This document shows, piece after piece, positions 7,940 through 16,288 of a DNA stretch of 45,522 nucleotides (position 1 is the stretch's first letter; each line of letters begins with the position of its first letter). Source of the stretch: a virus; the IMG/VR virus record IMGVR_UViG_3300032053_000146, positions 1 to 45,522 of that record; one strand, 5' to 3'. Under the pieces are notes generated by a model. The model was not told where the DNA came from. It ran no database searches and saw only the letters and a list, made by a program, of their open reading frames with translations. Position numbers and translations under genes: made by a program.

Positions 7940-8461
7940 TTACCCTTTCTTGTCCGATTGAATGTATATGATTTTTGGGCTGTTATATATCTCGTGCTCC
8001 AAAGTTTCCCCGTACCAATGTCCAATATGTGCGACTACAGATTCAAGTATTGAGTCGAACGTTTGACTTTTCTCCTCGTCGATGAAGAAAATATGCGTGC
8101 ACAACGAACGTGTCCAAAAATGGTCAGCAAGATAGCGTTCATTGGTGATTAGAATAACTGGAATACGACGCTCCCATGCATATATAATTTCACACGGTGT
8201 ACCAAAACTCGTATCTCCACATTTCATCATGACAGCCAGCACCACATGAGCGCGTTCAATATCCTGCAAATCACGCACCACAACTTCATTAGGAGATAAA
8301 TCACTCCACCCGGACGCCTGATATTTTCCACGTAAAGGGTCGAGTGCGTGTAAACCATGCGCTCGCAATTTTGCAGCAATTTTGGTGCGATATTCAGTCG
8401 CATCATGGCCGATTTTGATTTTACCGGCCAAATAAATATAACGTTTATCACGTAATGCCAT
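7940..8461 (-). CDS. Nucleoside 2-deoxyribosyltransferase / dNMP N-hydrolase-like enzyme
   Basis: 173 residues. The pattern fits the nucleoside deoxyribosyltransferase superfamily: YLAG (10-13), ALDPLRGKY (39-47), RDLQDIERAHVVL (63-75) with Asp64/Asp67, and SFGTPCEIIYAWERRIPVI (85-103), where Glu91 aligns with the catalytic Glu. Members swap bases on deoxyribose or hydrolyse dNMPs (Rcl/DNPH1 type). It lies 5 bases upstream of purZ in the same operon, with GAAAGG before the start. In this context it could remove dA or dAMP, or salvage deoxyribose, for Z-DNA synthesis; substrate and reaction type are inference. Confidence 0.78.
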   Translation of the reverse strand: MALRDKRYIYLAGKIKIGHDATEYRTKIAAKLRAHGLHALDPLRGKYQASGWSDLSPNEVVVRDLQDIERAHVVLAVMMKCGDTSFGTPCEIIYAWERRIPVILITNERYLADHFWTRSLCTHIFFIDEEKSQTFDSILESVVAHIGHWYGETLEHEIYNSPKIIYIQSDKKG

Positions 8462-9019
8462 TTATTCGCCCTTTCTGATATTCGCATCATATGGCGTGAA
8501 AAATTCCGTCACCGCTTCGGGCGTAATATCGGTCGGTCTATCGTCTGTACCGGTATGATGGAGTGAATACTCCAACAAAAACAATAGATTGGCTATAGCG
8601 TGCGCCAAATGCGGTAGGCCAGATTCATCGTCATTCTCTTCTCGCATTACCCATTTGACGAAATGACGCATGGCGGAACCGATACAGCGCGACCAACTAA
8701 AACCGGCTTCCCAATTGTGGTCACCATAATGGTACGCACCGAATGTCATTACCTTAGCCACAAGAGTAAGAGAAGCCCAGGGTAACAAATCAAAGCGTAC
8801 TTTTTGTAGAGCCGAGCGTATGGACACACCGTCTGTTTTATCGCAACCCGGCTCTCCGATATCTGCGAATGTTTGCCAAGATTCAATTTGAATTGTTGGC
8901 GTGTTGAGTTCGCACAACTTAGCATAACCGGCTTGGTACCACTCATTTTGTCCGGTGCCTTCTACCTCAAAACTATGTTCTGTGCGGTCTGTTAAACGAA
9001 AAAGAATGCGTGTTTTCAT
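8462..9019 (-). CDS. dATP/dGTP diphosphohydrolase N-terminal-domain-like protein
   Basis: 185 residues. Residues about 68-150 (RFDLLPWASLTLVAKVMTFG, YHYGDHNWEAGFSWSR, MRHFVKW, SGLPHLAHAIANLLFLLEY) match the conserved pattern of the phage domain annotated as dATP/dGTP diphosphohydrolase N-terminal (DUF5664-like). In Z-phages, MazZ-type enzymes make dGMP from dGTP, the PurZ substrate. The first 65 residues form an extra, unrecognised domain. ATG 9019 follows GAAAGG. It is one base from the next gene and 12 bases after the polymerase gene. Activity is inferred from family and context. Confidence 0.75.
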   Translation of the reverse strand: MKTRILFRLTDRTEHSFEVEGTGQNEWYQAGYAKLCELNTPTIQIESWQTFADIGEPGCDKTDGVSIRSALQKVRFDLLPWASLTLVAKVMTFGAYHYGDHNWEAGFSWSRCIGSAMRHFVKWVMREENDDESGLPHLAHAIANLLFLLEYSLHHTGTDDRPTDITPEAVTEFFTPYDANIRKGE

Positions 9020-9030
9020 GGTTGACCTTT

Positions 9031-11115
9031 CTATTTCGCATTTGCCCAATTTTTACCACAACCGATATCGACCGTCAAAGGCACCCAACCTGGCCCAATT
9101 TCCGGAAATTCCATATTTTCACGAATTAGCGCATGTGCTTGTTCGGTGATTTTAGCCGGGTGTTCAAAGACGATTTCATCATGCACCGCTAAGAGCATTT
9201 TGATTGGAAGTTTGCTCTTTACAATAGCTGCATATACGTTAATCAAGGCGATTTTCATAATGTCGGCTGCCGTGCCTTGAATGATGTGTGATAAAGCGGC
9301 ACGTTCCCCTTCACGAATTACCGCTTTGTATGACACGTCCCATAACTCCTCTTCGGTAAATCGGTGTGCCCAAGGTTTTCTGCCTAAATAATCAACAAAC
9401 TGTGCGGTTGTTGCCGGAGTCGGTTTTTGAATCTCCGGTAGCATGCGACGACGCCCAAAATATGTGTCCATATACCCTTGAACGCGCCCTTGACGATAAA
9501 TCTCCTGAATCCATTTATATACGCCGTTGTATGTTGTGTTCCATGTTTTGATTAGCCGTATAGCTTCCTCCACCGATGCGATTGCTCCTCGGTTTACCAC
9601 ATAAAGCCTTTCTCCACCGACGCCGGTCAATACGCTAAAATTGATTCGTTTGGCGACACGGCGTTGTACTTCCGTCGGGGTATCGGTCTTGAATATATCG
9701 CGTGCGGTTGTGACGTGCACATCGAATTTGGGGTCGTAATAGGCATCAATCCATTTAGGTTCTCTTGATAATGATGCAACAACCCGCAATTCCATTTGCG
9801 AATAATCCGCCGAAGTCAAGACATTTCCTTTTGCCGGAACAAACACTTCGCGCACGTGCACCACATCTGTGTCCTCGTCATCCTTACTAATACCTTGCAT
9901 GTTGGGATTAGTGCAGCTAAAACGTCCGGACACCACACCAACATGCCATAATGATGGATGAATGCGACCGGTCAACGGATTGACCATTGTAGGTAATTTT
10001 TGCGTGTAAATAGTGCGCCGGGTATTCGTTTTTGCGTATCGCATAATAGCCGGTACAATTGGATGCACATGTGCAATTTCAGATAATGCATCTTGGTCGG
10101 TGCTGTAACCGCTTTTTACCTTACGGGTCGGCGGTAAACCCATTACATCAAATAACAATATCTGTTTTTGACGAAACGAACCTAAATTCAGTCCGGTCTT
10201 TTTCGTCAGTCGCCGCAATTCCGGGTGTGCGAATACGGTAGCACCGGTCTTGTCGTCCACAACGGTGTCACATGCTTCCATTGCATATATTTCCACATCT
10301 TTACGACATTTTTCGGCTTCAGTCTCAAGTAGCGTATCTAATTCTGCACACCGCTTTGCATCAAAACCGACGCCATTTTGCGCCATTTCGATAACAGGGT
10401 CAATAACCCATGTATCTATGTCCCATATTCCCTTGGCGTTTTGTATGGCTATTTGTATACGCTTATCTCGCCATATTTGCATTGTGATATCGGCATCCTG
10501 ACAACCATATATCCGCTGTTGGTCGGGCGTCAACAAGGTAAAATCAATTTCACCCTCTGTGATTTTCTCCTTGTTCAAATTGGATGCGATAATATCCTTG
10601 AGTGTGATGGTCGGTAAACTTAACAGCAATCTGGCTTGGTCTTTTAATCCTCGATTCTCCTTGTATTCAGTGGTATCCCGGTGGAAACACGCAACCATCA
10701 CATCACGCACGTCATCAATTTTAACGGGTAAACCGTAGCGACGCAGCATTTGCATATCGAACACAGCATTGAACATAAGAATAAGAGCGCCTTTGGTAAG
10801 TGTGCGTAACAAGCGCAGTTGCGGGTCATTAGCTATTGGTACCCAATATGCCTCGTTTGGCTTAAAGCTGAATGAATACCCCAAGAGTGAACAAGTTAAG
10901 GTATCGACACCGGTTGTTTCCGTATCGACCGCAATTTCCACAAGACCGCCAACAGCTTCGTAACGTGGCCACACAAAAAGCATAAACTCCTTGACGTCCA
11001 CTGTGCGATATGTGCTCATGGCGTCCCATTGTTTCAGCATTTCTTCTGCGTAATTAAAAGTGCGTTCCTTTTGCATACCGATCGTATTCACATTTTTTTC
11101 GTCCTCGTCCACTTT
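9031..11115 (-). CDS. dpoZ: Family A DNA polymerase with 3'-5' exonuclease (DpoZ-like)
   Basis: About 694 residues. The exonuclease domain has DTETTG (motif I), FNAVFDMQ (II) and YGCQDAD (III). The polymerase domain has motif A DYSQMELR, motif B RRVAKRINFSVLTGVG and motif C VHDEIVFEHP, so both active sites look intact. In motif B the O-helix Tyr (YG in Pol I) is Thr (LTG), an unusual change near the nascent base pair. Purine-Z phages carry such polymerases (DpoZ) near purZ. I prefer GTG 11115, which has AAAGGA 6 bases upstream; ATG 11148 lacks a good site. No 5'-3' exonuclease domain is present. Confidence 0.9.
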   Translation of the reverse strand, partial: KVDEDEKNVNTIGMQKERTFNYAEEMLKQWDAMSTYRTVDVKEFMLFVWPRYEAVGGLVEIAVDTETTGVDTLTCSLLGYSFSFKPNEAYWVPIANDPQLRLLRTLTKGALILMFNAVFDMQMLRRYGLPVKIDDVRDVMVACFHRDTTEYKENRGLKDQARLLLSLPTITLKDIIASNLNKEKITEGEIDFTLLTPDQQRIYGCQDADITMQIWRDKRIQIAIQNAKGIWDIDTWVIDPVIEMAQNGVGFDAKRCAELDTLLETEAEKCRKDVEIYAMEACDTVVDDKTGATVFAHPELRRLTKKTGLNLGSFRQKQILLFDVMGLPPTRKVKSGYSTDQDALSEIAHVHPIVPAIMRYAKTNTRRTIYTQKLPTMVNPLTGRIHPSLWHVGVVSGRFSCTNPNMQGISKDDEDTDVVHVREVFVPAKGNVLTSADYSQMELRVVASLSREPKWIDAYYDPKFDVHVTTARDIFKTDTPTEVQRRVAKRINFSVLTGVGGERLYVVNRGAIASVEEAIRLIKTWNTTYNGVYKWIQEIYRQGRVQGYMDTYFGRRRMLPEIQKPTPATTAQFVDYLGRKPWAHRFTEEELWDVSYKAVIREGERAALSHIIQGTAADIMKIALINVYAAIVKSKLPIKMLLAVHDEIVFEHPAKITEQAHALIRENMEFPEIGPGWVPLTVDIGCGKNWANAK

Positions 11116-11125
11116 TGTTCCTTTC

Positions 11126-11605
11126 TTATCTGTTGCTGTGTATATCATTAAGGTCAGGAAACCATCTATCCATATCCCAATTGATGCGATTGCCGACCTT
11201 GATTTGCATTATTTCGTATTCACTAAAAACATCGGCCAAGTTCACACGTTTCATGTTTTGTGTGCGTTCCACCCATACTTCCACCGGAATAAAATAAAGA
11301 ATTTTATCCTGTGGTGACCGGTAATGAATAATCGCTAAAAACCCATCACCACACGCAGTATTGATTGCCCGAAGGGTATTAATTTGTCCCGGTCGCACGC
11401 GGTCAGTAGCAAATGCCCCCGACCGGTGGAGTTTCCATTCAATACCGAGTAATCGACCAGCCACGCAAAGTATGGTATCGACCGCACGTTCGTTGCTGTA
11501 GTTATGGCCGGGGCGAAAATAATCGGGCACCTTAATCCACCAAAAATACTTAAACTGCCGTTGCCAATTTTTTAATATGCCTCTTGTGGCGTCTGTTTCG
11601 TTCAT
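11126..11605 (-). CDS. PD-(D/E)xK nuclease, possibly Holliday-junction resolvase or VRR-NUC type
   Basis: 159 residues. AVDTILCVAGRLLGIEWKLH carries the D...ExK metal-binding core of PD-(D/E)xK nucleases, preceded by a Trp/aromatic-rich segment, followed by RPGQINTLRAI and a beta strand (GFLAIIHY), as in VRR-NUC and RecU-like enzymes. It probably resolves branched phage DNA or acts in recombination. The start overlaps the previous stop (ATGA) with AAGGA upstream, and it lies between the MazG-like and polymerase genes. Confidence 0.75.
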   Translation of the reverse strand: MNETDATRGILKNWQRQFKYFWWIKVPDYFRPGHNYSNERAVDTILCVAGRLLGIEWKLHRSGAFATDRVRPGQINTLRAINTACGDGFLAIIHYRSPQDKILYFIPVEVWVERTQNMKRVNLADVFSEYEIMQIKVGNRINWDMDRWFPDLNDIHSNR

Positions 11606-11853
11606 TGTGTTTCCTTGGGAAGAACCAAGAGAAATCTCATAGCCATTGCTGCTGTGTGAATGGCTTCCGTACGAAGCACGTTAATATCATGGTGCCGATT
11701 ATTTTCGTAATCATTGCATGATTGCACCAATTCTCCGCATTCCTCTTGCACAATAGCAGCAGCATGTATGTAATCGGTAGGCCAGCCGGGAAATTTCATT
11801 TCAGCCCTGCGCACTTCTGTGCATATCGCAGCAAATACTTCTGATACCGTCAT
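11602..11853 (-). CDS. MazG-like NTP pyrophosphatase domain protein
   Basis: 83 residues. FPGWPTDYIHAAAIVQEECG with E37-E38-x-x-E41 is the first metal-binding helix of MazG-type all-alpha pyrophosphatases, and TEAIHTAAMAMRFL is the second helix, where the usual ExxD has become E-A-I-H. Small phage proteins of this type hydrolyse dNTPs to dNMPs. In Z-phage S-2L a MazG-like MazZ supplies dGMP for PurZ, so this is a candidate MazZ. Start ATG 11853 (GGAG upstream) rather than TTG 11871. Substrate is inferred. Confidence 0.75.
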   Translation of the reverse strand: MTVSEVFAAICTEVRRAEMKFPGWPTDYIHAAAIVQEECGELVQSCNDYENNRHHDINVLRTEAIHTAAMAMRFLLVLPKETQ

Positions 11854-12161
11854 TTTAATATCTCCGTCCAAGCATTCTTGGCTAGTGTTTTAACATTAGC
11901 GACAAAACCAACATCAAAGCAACATTCGCTGTGTGGTGTACGACGGGCAATACCCAATTCCACAAGAATCTCCCATAAAACGGATTGCAAACGTATAACT
12001 TCGTCCAAAAGTTCCTCTTTGGTGCGTTTAGCCAAATCATCTTTGGCAGGTAGTTCATGTTCACCAACGCCTCGTAAAGGCAAATTTGTGGTTCTTGCTT
12101 GTCTGTGCGTTGTTTTTGCTGCAGGTGCTACACCAAAACCTTTATTAATCTTATTTGCCAT
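11850..12161 (-). CDS. Hypothetical protein, coiled-coil middle
   Basis: 103 residues. The N-terminal 45 residues are basic and low-complexity; residues 45-75 form a Leu-rich helix (KEELLDEVIRLQSVLWEILVE). It overlaps the genes on both sides by a few bases, so it is clearly part of the operon. It may be a small partner of the adjacent MazG-like protein, but no family is recognised. Confidence 0.7.
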   Translation of the reverse strand: MANKINKGFGVAPAAKTTHRQARTTNLPLRGVGEHELPAKDDLAKRTKEELLDEVIRLQSVLWEILVELGIARRTPHSECCFDVGFVANVKTLAKNAWTEILK

Positions 12162-13158
12162 TTTTCACCCATAAACCATAACCGGGAAAAGATGTTTTTA
12201 TTGTATCGCTTTGGCCTGTGTAAAACAACTCCATTACACGCCAATATTCTTTCACACGTTGCTCCAAAGTGTGAAAGAATAATATGTCTTTTTGTCCTTG
12301 TCTTGCAATCTGTTCCCTTTCTACTTCATGCATCAAATAATAATCAATTGCCGTGCGTAAACCATTAAAGGAATCATCATAAGTGACGCAATGCTCGCCC
12401 TCTTGCCACATCAAATTAAGATGCTGCACCTTGTGATTAATGAAAAATGCTCCGCTGCCCATTGCGTTGTATGCACGGTTGCTGGTGACGAATGCTCCGG
12501 GGTTGATAAACAATGCACGTTGAATATTGAATGCGATACGACTTTGCGCATAAGCTTCGGCCATGCGCCACCCACGTATTTCATTGAGCATACCGGGCAC
12601 GTGAATAACGAAATTGCAATTATAGTGTTTATTTAATTCATCAAGCCAACGTTTTCTGTGGTCGTCCACGCTTCCGATAAACACAATGTCGGATATTGGT
12701 TTAATAGGGTCGAGCCGTTTAGGCAATCCGATTGTCTCACCGGAATTATTCTTGGAACAGAAAATATGGTCAAAATACTGCGGCATCCATAGCACACAAG
12801 GAGCAAGTTCACGGTACCGGGTCGCCGTCTCCATTATGGAAAAGATTAATATATCCGCCACATTATTCAATTGTGTACGCCACATGCGGTCGCGTCTACA
12901 TTCCGTCATATCGGGGTACCACAAAACAAGTTTTGCTCCGGCTTCTCGCATTTTACGGTAATAAGGCACACAATGAGCGCGTGCGACATCGGAGAAAACG
13001 AAATCCGGCTTATACTCCTGAAATGCTGCTAAGGCATTTTCCGGATGTTCTCTGCTTCCGGTAACCGCCACATTCAAGCCTTGACGCTGCATTTCTTCGG
13101 CAATAAACACACCGGCAAAACGTCTCTCAAAACCGCAAGACCATATCAACACTCTCAT
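12151..13158 (-). CDS. Glycosyltransferase, GT-B fold, CgeB/family 4-like
   Basis: 335 residues. MRVLIWSCGF starts an N-terminal Rossmann domain. The C-terminal half has SDIVFIGSVDDHRKRWLDEL, an R-x-AFNIQRA segment, AYNAMGSGAFFINHKV and a GEHCVTYD element, matching the glycosyl transferase group 1 / CgeB-like pattern (sugar-nucleotide binding around the E/D-rich loop). It probably transfers a sugar to phage DNA, a virion protein or a host surface glycan; nothing here decides which. ATG 13158 has GGAG upstream and begins the fold; an in-frame ATG at 13218 would add 20 residues. Confidence 0.75.
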   Translation of the reverse strand: MRVLIWSCGFERRFAGVFIAEEMQRQGLNVAVTGSREHPENALAAFQEYKPDFVFSDVARAHCVPYYRKMREAGAKLVLWYPDMTECRRDRMWRTQLNNVADILIFSIMETATRYRELAPCVLWMPQYFDHIFCSKNNSGETIGLPKRLDPIKPISDIVFIGSVDDHRKRWLDELNKHYNCNFVIHVPGMLNEIRGWRMAEAYAQSRIAFNIQRALFINPGAFVTSNRAYNAMGSGAFFINHKVQHLNLMWQEGEHCVTYDDSFNGLRTAIDYYLMHEVEREQIARQGQKDILFFHTLEQRVKEYWRVMELFYTGQSDTIKTSFPGYGLWVKNGK

Positions 13159-13220
13159 GGGTCGCTCCACACTATCGTAAACCTTACGCCAACCTTGCCG
13201 TCTGTTGTGATGCCACATAT

Positions 13221-13496
13221 TTATTTACCACAGCACCGTTTGTGTTTTAAACCGCTATGACAGGGGCACAACTCATTGCGTCCGATTTTGCGAAATGGGC
13301 GACGATATGTGCCACGCATTTGTGAATCCCACAATAACCGGACGAGTCGCGCTATTTTACGCAATCTCTTTGGTGACGCCGGTATTTGAGTTTCTTGCGT
13401 TTGTGCCGCTACGCGTCGTTTAAACCAGCGTGCGAATAACCATTGCCAAAAAAGCGCAATGAGCGGTATTCGGGTAAACCAGTTAAATAATTTCAC
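13221..13496 (-). CDS. SEC-C zinc-motif protein with N-terminal membrane helix
   Basis: 91 residues. The C-terminus [20 protein letters not shown] is a complete SEC-C zinc motif, as at the end of SecA. The N-terminal 25 residues are hydrophobic and aromatic (a likely membrane helix), joined by a basic stretch. GTG 13496 overlaps the previous stop (GTGA), with AGGAG 9 bases upstream. It lies between two glycosyltransferase genes, so it might tether that machinery at the membrane; this is inference. Confidence 0.8.
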   Translation of the reverse strand: MKLFNWFTRIPLIALFWQWLFARWFKRRVAAQTQETQIPASPKRLRKIARLVRLLWDSQMRGTYRRPFRKIGRNELCPCHSGLKHKRCCGK

Positions 13497-14374
13497 GTGG
13501 TCACTCCTAATATATGAATAGTTGCTTTGAGTATTTCATCCATCGACGGCATCCACCGCATACGTTTTTTCCAATAAGCATCAGTCGGTGACGGTAAAAC
13601 ATGCACGTTTACGTCAAACGGGTTCCAGAATTTTACCATGCGAACAGCATGTTCTGAACAAGTCTGCCATGCTACTTGTGGTAATTCACATAATGTAGCA
13701 AAATGAATCGGGCCACATTGTGGGCCGACGATTACGCGTGCTCTGGACATTATATATGCCAAATGGAAAAGCGGAATATCGCGTAAATCAGCGGTTCCAT
13801 CAATGTGTGCGGCTGAATCGCTTCTACCAACGCAACCAATCCGTATATTTTCGTCCGTTTGTTGATGCAATTTTCGTACGAATTCCTCAGCGTGCTGTAT
13901 TGACCAATTACGAAAGCCAGTATTGCATTTATCCGTATTGCGCACAATCAATAGTGCGTCAACGGGGTCATATTCCACAAAAGGCACAAACATTCGGAAT
14001 TGTCCACGTTCGAACATTGTCCGATACGATATGAAATGATGTTCTGTTTTTATACCATCAACCCACCACCGACGTGGGCCAGATGTACCACAAAACCAGC
14101 GTATGTTGGAGTCGGGTGGCATTGTTAACCGTTCGTAGTCGGCTTTATGTACTGCGTAATTTTTCCACATATCGGTCTCTTCACCTTCTGGAATATAAGA
14201 CCGAATATGCTGTGCGAAATCGGTATAAAGAAAACCATGACCGGGCCGACAAATAACCGTCACATCGTGGTCTCGAAAATCACGTGCGACGGTAGCGCGT
14301 ATCCAAGCTTGCCAGCAAAAAAGCTCCCACCCAAATTCACCAACCCAAGGGCCAAAAATAATGCGCTTAAGCAT
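13493..14374 (-). CDS. Glycosyltransferase, family 9 (heptosyltransferase)-like
   Basis: 293 residues. The C-terminal half shows [26 protein letters not shown], then [27 protein letters not shown], the GT-B nucleotide-sugar pocket of family 9 and related enzymes. The N-terminus ([15 protein letters not shown]) resembles a class found in gene clusters for surface sugars. ATG 14374 has AAGG upstream. It is read with the SEC-C and CgeB-like genes and so belongs to a small glycosylation module within the replication operon. Acceptor unknown. Confidence 0.75.
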   Translation of the reverse strand: MLKRIIFGPWVGEFGWELFCWQAWIRATVARDFRDHDVTVICRPGHGFLYTDFAQHIRSYIPEGEETDMWKNYAVHKADYERLTMPPDSNIRWFCGTSGPRRWWVDGIKTEHHFISYRTMFERGQFRMFVPFVEYDPVDALLIVRNTDKCNTGFRNWSIQHAEEFVRKLHQQTDENIRIGCVGRSDSAAHIDGTADLRDIPLFHLAYIMSRARVIVGPQCGPIHFATLCELPQVAWQTCSEHAVRMVKFWNPFDVNVHVLPSPTDAYWKKRMRWMPSMDEILKATIHILGVTT

Positions 14375-14470
14375 GATTCGTACCTTTTTCGCTTTTTGTC
14401 CTAGGTTTTCGCATTCCCTCTTCGAGTCGCCGGATATATTTATACCAGCGAAATGCGCCTCTCAATAGAG

Positions 14471-14498
14471 ACGGGTGCGGACGGTCACCCGCACCCGT
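14471..14498 (-). other. Strong hairpin in the 14375-14528 gap
   Basis: A perfect 10-bp stem (ACGGGTGCGG / CCGCACCCGT) with an 8-base loop lies in the 154-base gap after the probable ssDNA-binding gene. On the minus strand no T-run follows, so it is more likely an RNA-stability element or a factor-dependent pause than a classic terminator. Confidence 0.6.
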
Positions 14499-14528
14499 TT
14501 GTTGTGTATGGAGGAGCGTCAACCGAAT

Positions 14529-15200
14529 TTACCGTTTCACTTTTTGCGTCGGGTTCGCAGCCGATTTAGGGGCGCTGGCATCAAGAGGCGAACCAATCGC
14601 TTCCCGGAACTCTTCCTCCGTCATAGTGCGTGCGATAAACTTGTCGATATCACGATACCGGTATACCTTCCATAACTTCTCCACCCGGTCGGCCATACCG
14701 ACCTTGGATGCGAAGGAATCCTTGGCAGCCACGCTGACATTCAGGTTGACATATTGACCGCGCTTTATACCTTCAATGAGAAGGTCTTTTCCCATCAGCT
14801 CGTCGCCGCCCCATTCGCACGCCAATTTGAATATCTGACGCTGTGTGGGCGTGTAATACGTCCAAAGCATGATGCGAAAACCGGCGTCCTTGGGAGAAGC
14901 AGCCAGCACATTGCCTGCCGCGTCGGTATCGTACACCAGCACCGGAGCCATATAGGTCACCTGCGGGTCTTTACCGAGCAACTCGACATCCACACCGGCC
15001 TTGATGATTTCGCCGGTCTCTTCGTTGTGTTCGCTGAACGAGCGGACAAAACCGATATCTGGAATAAAATGTACGCGTGCGTATGTCGGCAATGCGAGCA
15101 GTTTCACACGTGCGGTCTTGCCGCCTTCAACTTTGAGGAACTCTTTACCAGGCCCCTCAACCACATTTGGGTCTACCCAACCTACGGGTTTTTCACTCAT
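14529..15200 (-). CDS. Possible single-stranded DNA-binding protein
   Basis: 223 residues. KTARVKLLALPTYARVHFIPDIGFVRSF, then a beta-rich body with aromatics (GFRIMLWTYYTPTQRQIFKL) and LLIEGIKRGQYVNLNVSV, resembles phage OB-fold ssDNA-binding proteins, and the gene sits in the replication operon followed by a strong hairpin. The usual acidic C-terminal tip is absent: the tail is Ala/Pro/Lys-rich. ATG 15200 has AAGGACGAG upstream. The assignment is tentative. Confidence 0.5.
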   Translation of the reverse strand: MSEKPVGWVDPNVVEGPGKEFLKVEGGKTARVKLLALPTYARVHFIPDIGFVRSFSEHNEETGEIIKAGVDVELLGKDPQVTYMAPVLVYDTDAAGNVLAASPKDAGFRIMLWTYYTPTQRQIFKLACEWGGDELMGKDLLIEGIKRGQYVNLNVSVAAKDSFASKVGMADRVEKLWKVYRYRDIDKFIARTMTEEEFREAIGSPLDASAPKSAANPTQKVKR

Positions 15201-15213
15201 TGTGTTCTCGTCC

Positions 15214-15555
15214 TTACTTAGGGGTTTCAGACACGGAACCACCACACTTGCCTTTATTCCAAGGTGGGATTCCAGTTTTTATACCTTTGTTCCAAGGAAT
15301 TTTGCCTTGTAACGCTCGACTTATTTTCATCTTCACGCTGTCCGACAAAGGGCCACGCCGCATGTTCTTGGTGTCTATTGCTTTCCGCACGCGCTTTCGA
15401 GCTTTAGCAAAACTTGTCGCAAGTTGTGCTACAGGTACGCCTTTGCATATATCGCATGTATGTGAAAGCCCATCAGCCGAGCGTTTATTTGGGCTGAATA
15501 AAGCAAGCGGCATTATCTTCCCGCATTTAACACATTTGCGTGTGGCTTTGCTCAT
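15214..15555 (-). CDS. Zinc-finger / NUMOD3-like DNA-binding protein
   Basis: 113 residues. The N-terminus has CVKCGKIMPLALFSPNKR...CDIC, a zinc finger like those in phage HNH proteins. The C-terminus has SDSVKMKISRALQGKIPWNK followed by a second PPWNKGK, typical of NUMOD3 DNA-binding repeats of homing enzymes. No nuclease core is visible, so it is either a DNA-binding protein or the remnant of a homing endonuclease. ATG 15555 has AAAGGA upstream. Confidence 0.7.
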   Translation of the reverse strand: MSKATRKCVKCGKIMPLALFSPNKRSADGLSHTCDICKGVPVAQLATSFAKARKRVRKAIDTKNMRRGPLSDSVKMKISRALQGKIPWNKGIKTGIPPWNKGKCGGSVSETPK

Positions 15556-15571
15556 CGTGTTCCTTTCGTGT

Positions 15572-15892
15572 TTAGGGTTGTGGGTAAACGTCGCCATTTT
15601 CGGCGATTTTGCCATTTTCGTAAGGCGCAACCACACGCCTTAAGAATTCTTGTTTGACACATTCCAGCACGCCGACGATTTCATTTAATCCGGCGTAGTT
15701 GAAAGCACACGCGGCTTGTGGGTGTGGCGCGTGGGATTTCAGGTATCCAAGTATAACGCGTGTGATTACGTAATTCAACTCACCGACATTCCGAATATCT
15801 GGCCGAAGAATAGACATACCGGGCGTATCAATAAAAAAATGCTCTAATATTAACTGCAGTATCACACGCCGCTCTTGGGCTATGTAAGGCAT
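15572..15892 (-). CDS. Conserved phage/bacterial protein, DUF6899-like
   Basis: 106 residues beginning MPYIAQERR, with GELNYVITRVILGYL and ending LNEIVGVLECVKQEFLRRVV-APYENGKIAENGDV. This is the pattern of a widespread small family of unknown function (which I know as DUF6899). The start overlaps the previous gene's end and follows AAGG. Role unknown; it is common next to nucleotide-metabolism genes. Confidence 0.8.
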   Translation of the reverse strand: MPYIAQERRVILQLILEHFFIDTPGMSILRPDIRNVGELNYVITRVILGYLKSHAPHPQAACAFNYAGLNEIVGVLECVKQEFLRRVVAPYENGKIAENGDVYPQP

Positions 15893-16284
15893 GCCGGGCC
15901 TTTTTCGGTGGTCAGAGATTTCACCGCTTTCTCCATTGATGCCTCGGAAACATATCGGGTATTTTCCAAATGCTGTCGCATCAAAACCGCCAGTTCTTCC
16001 TCCGTAAATGCGATTCGGTCGAGCGGAAGATGGTGCGTATTATAATTTTCACCTTCTGCTACCTGCACAATAAGCGTCTCCGGAGGAAAGTTGGGACAAT
16101 ATCGCGTGCGTGTGCTGGGGTTGTAGTTAAGGGAGATCGATCGAATATTCACGCACCGCCACTCATCACACAACCGCACAAATCCGCGACCATCGGAAAA
16201 TACGCGCACTGCAAGTTCACCAATGGTTCCTAAAAGACTGCGTGTGGTCTGTCCTTCTCCGTCCAGTTTTCCGGGTAATAGCAT
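15880..16284 (-). CDS. Hypothetical protein
   Basis: 134 residues, with a beta-rich N-terminal half (LGTIGELAVRVFSDGRGFVR) and a helical C-terminal half. AAAGGAG lies 10 bases before ATG 16284 and within the end of the small membrane-protein gene upstream. No family recognised. Confidence 0.7.
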   Translation of the reverse strand: MLLPGKLDGEGQTTRSLLGTIGELAVRVFSDGRGFVRLCDEWRCVNIRSISLNYNPSTRTRYCPNFPPETLIVQVAEGENYNTHHLPLDRIAFTEEELAVLMRQHLENTRYVSEASMEKAVKSLTTEKGPACLT

Positions 16285-16288
16285 TTCT

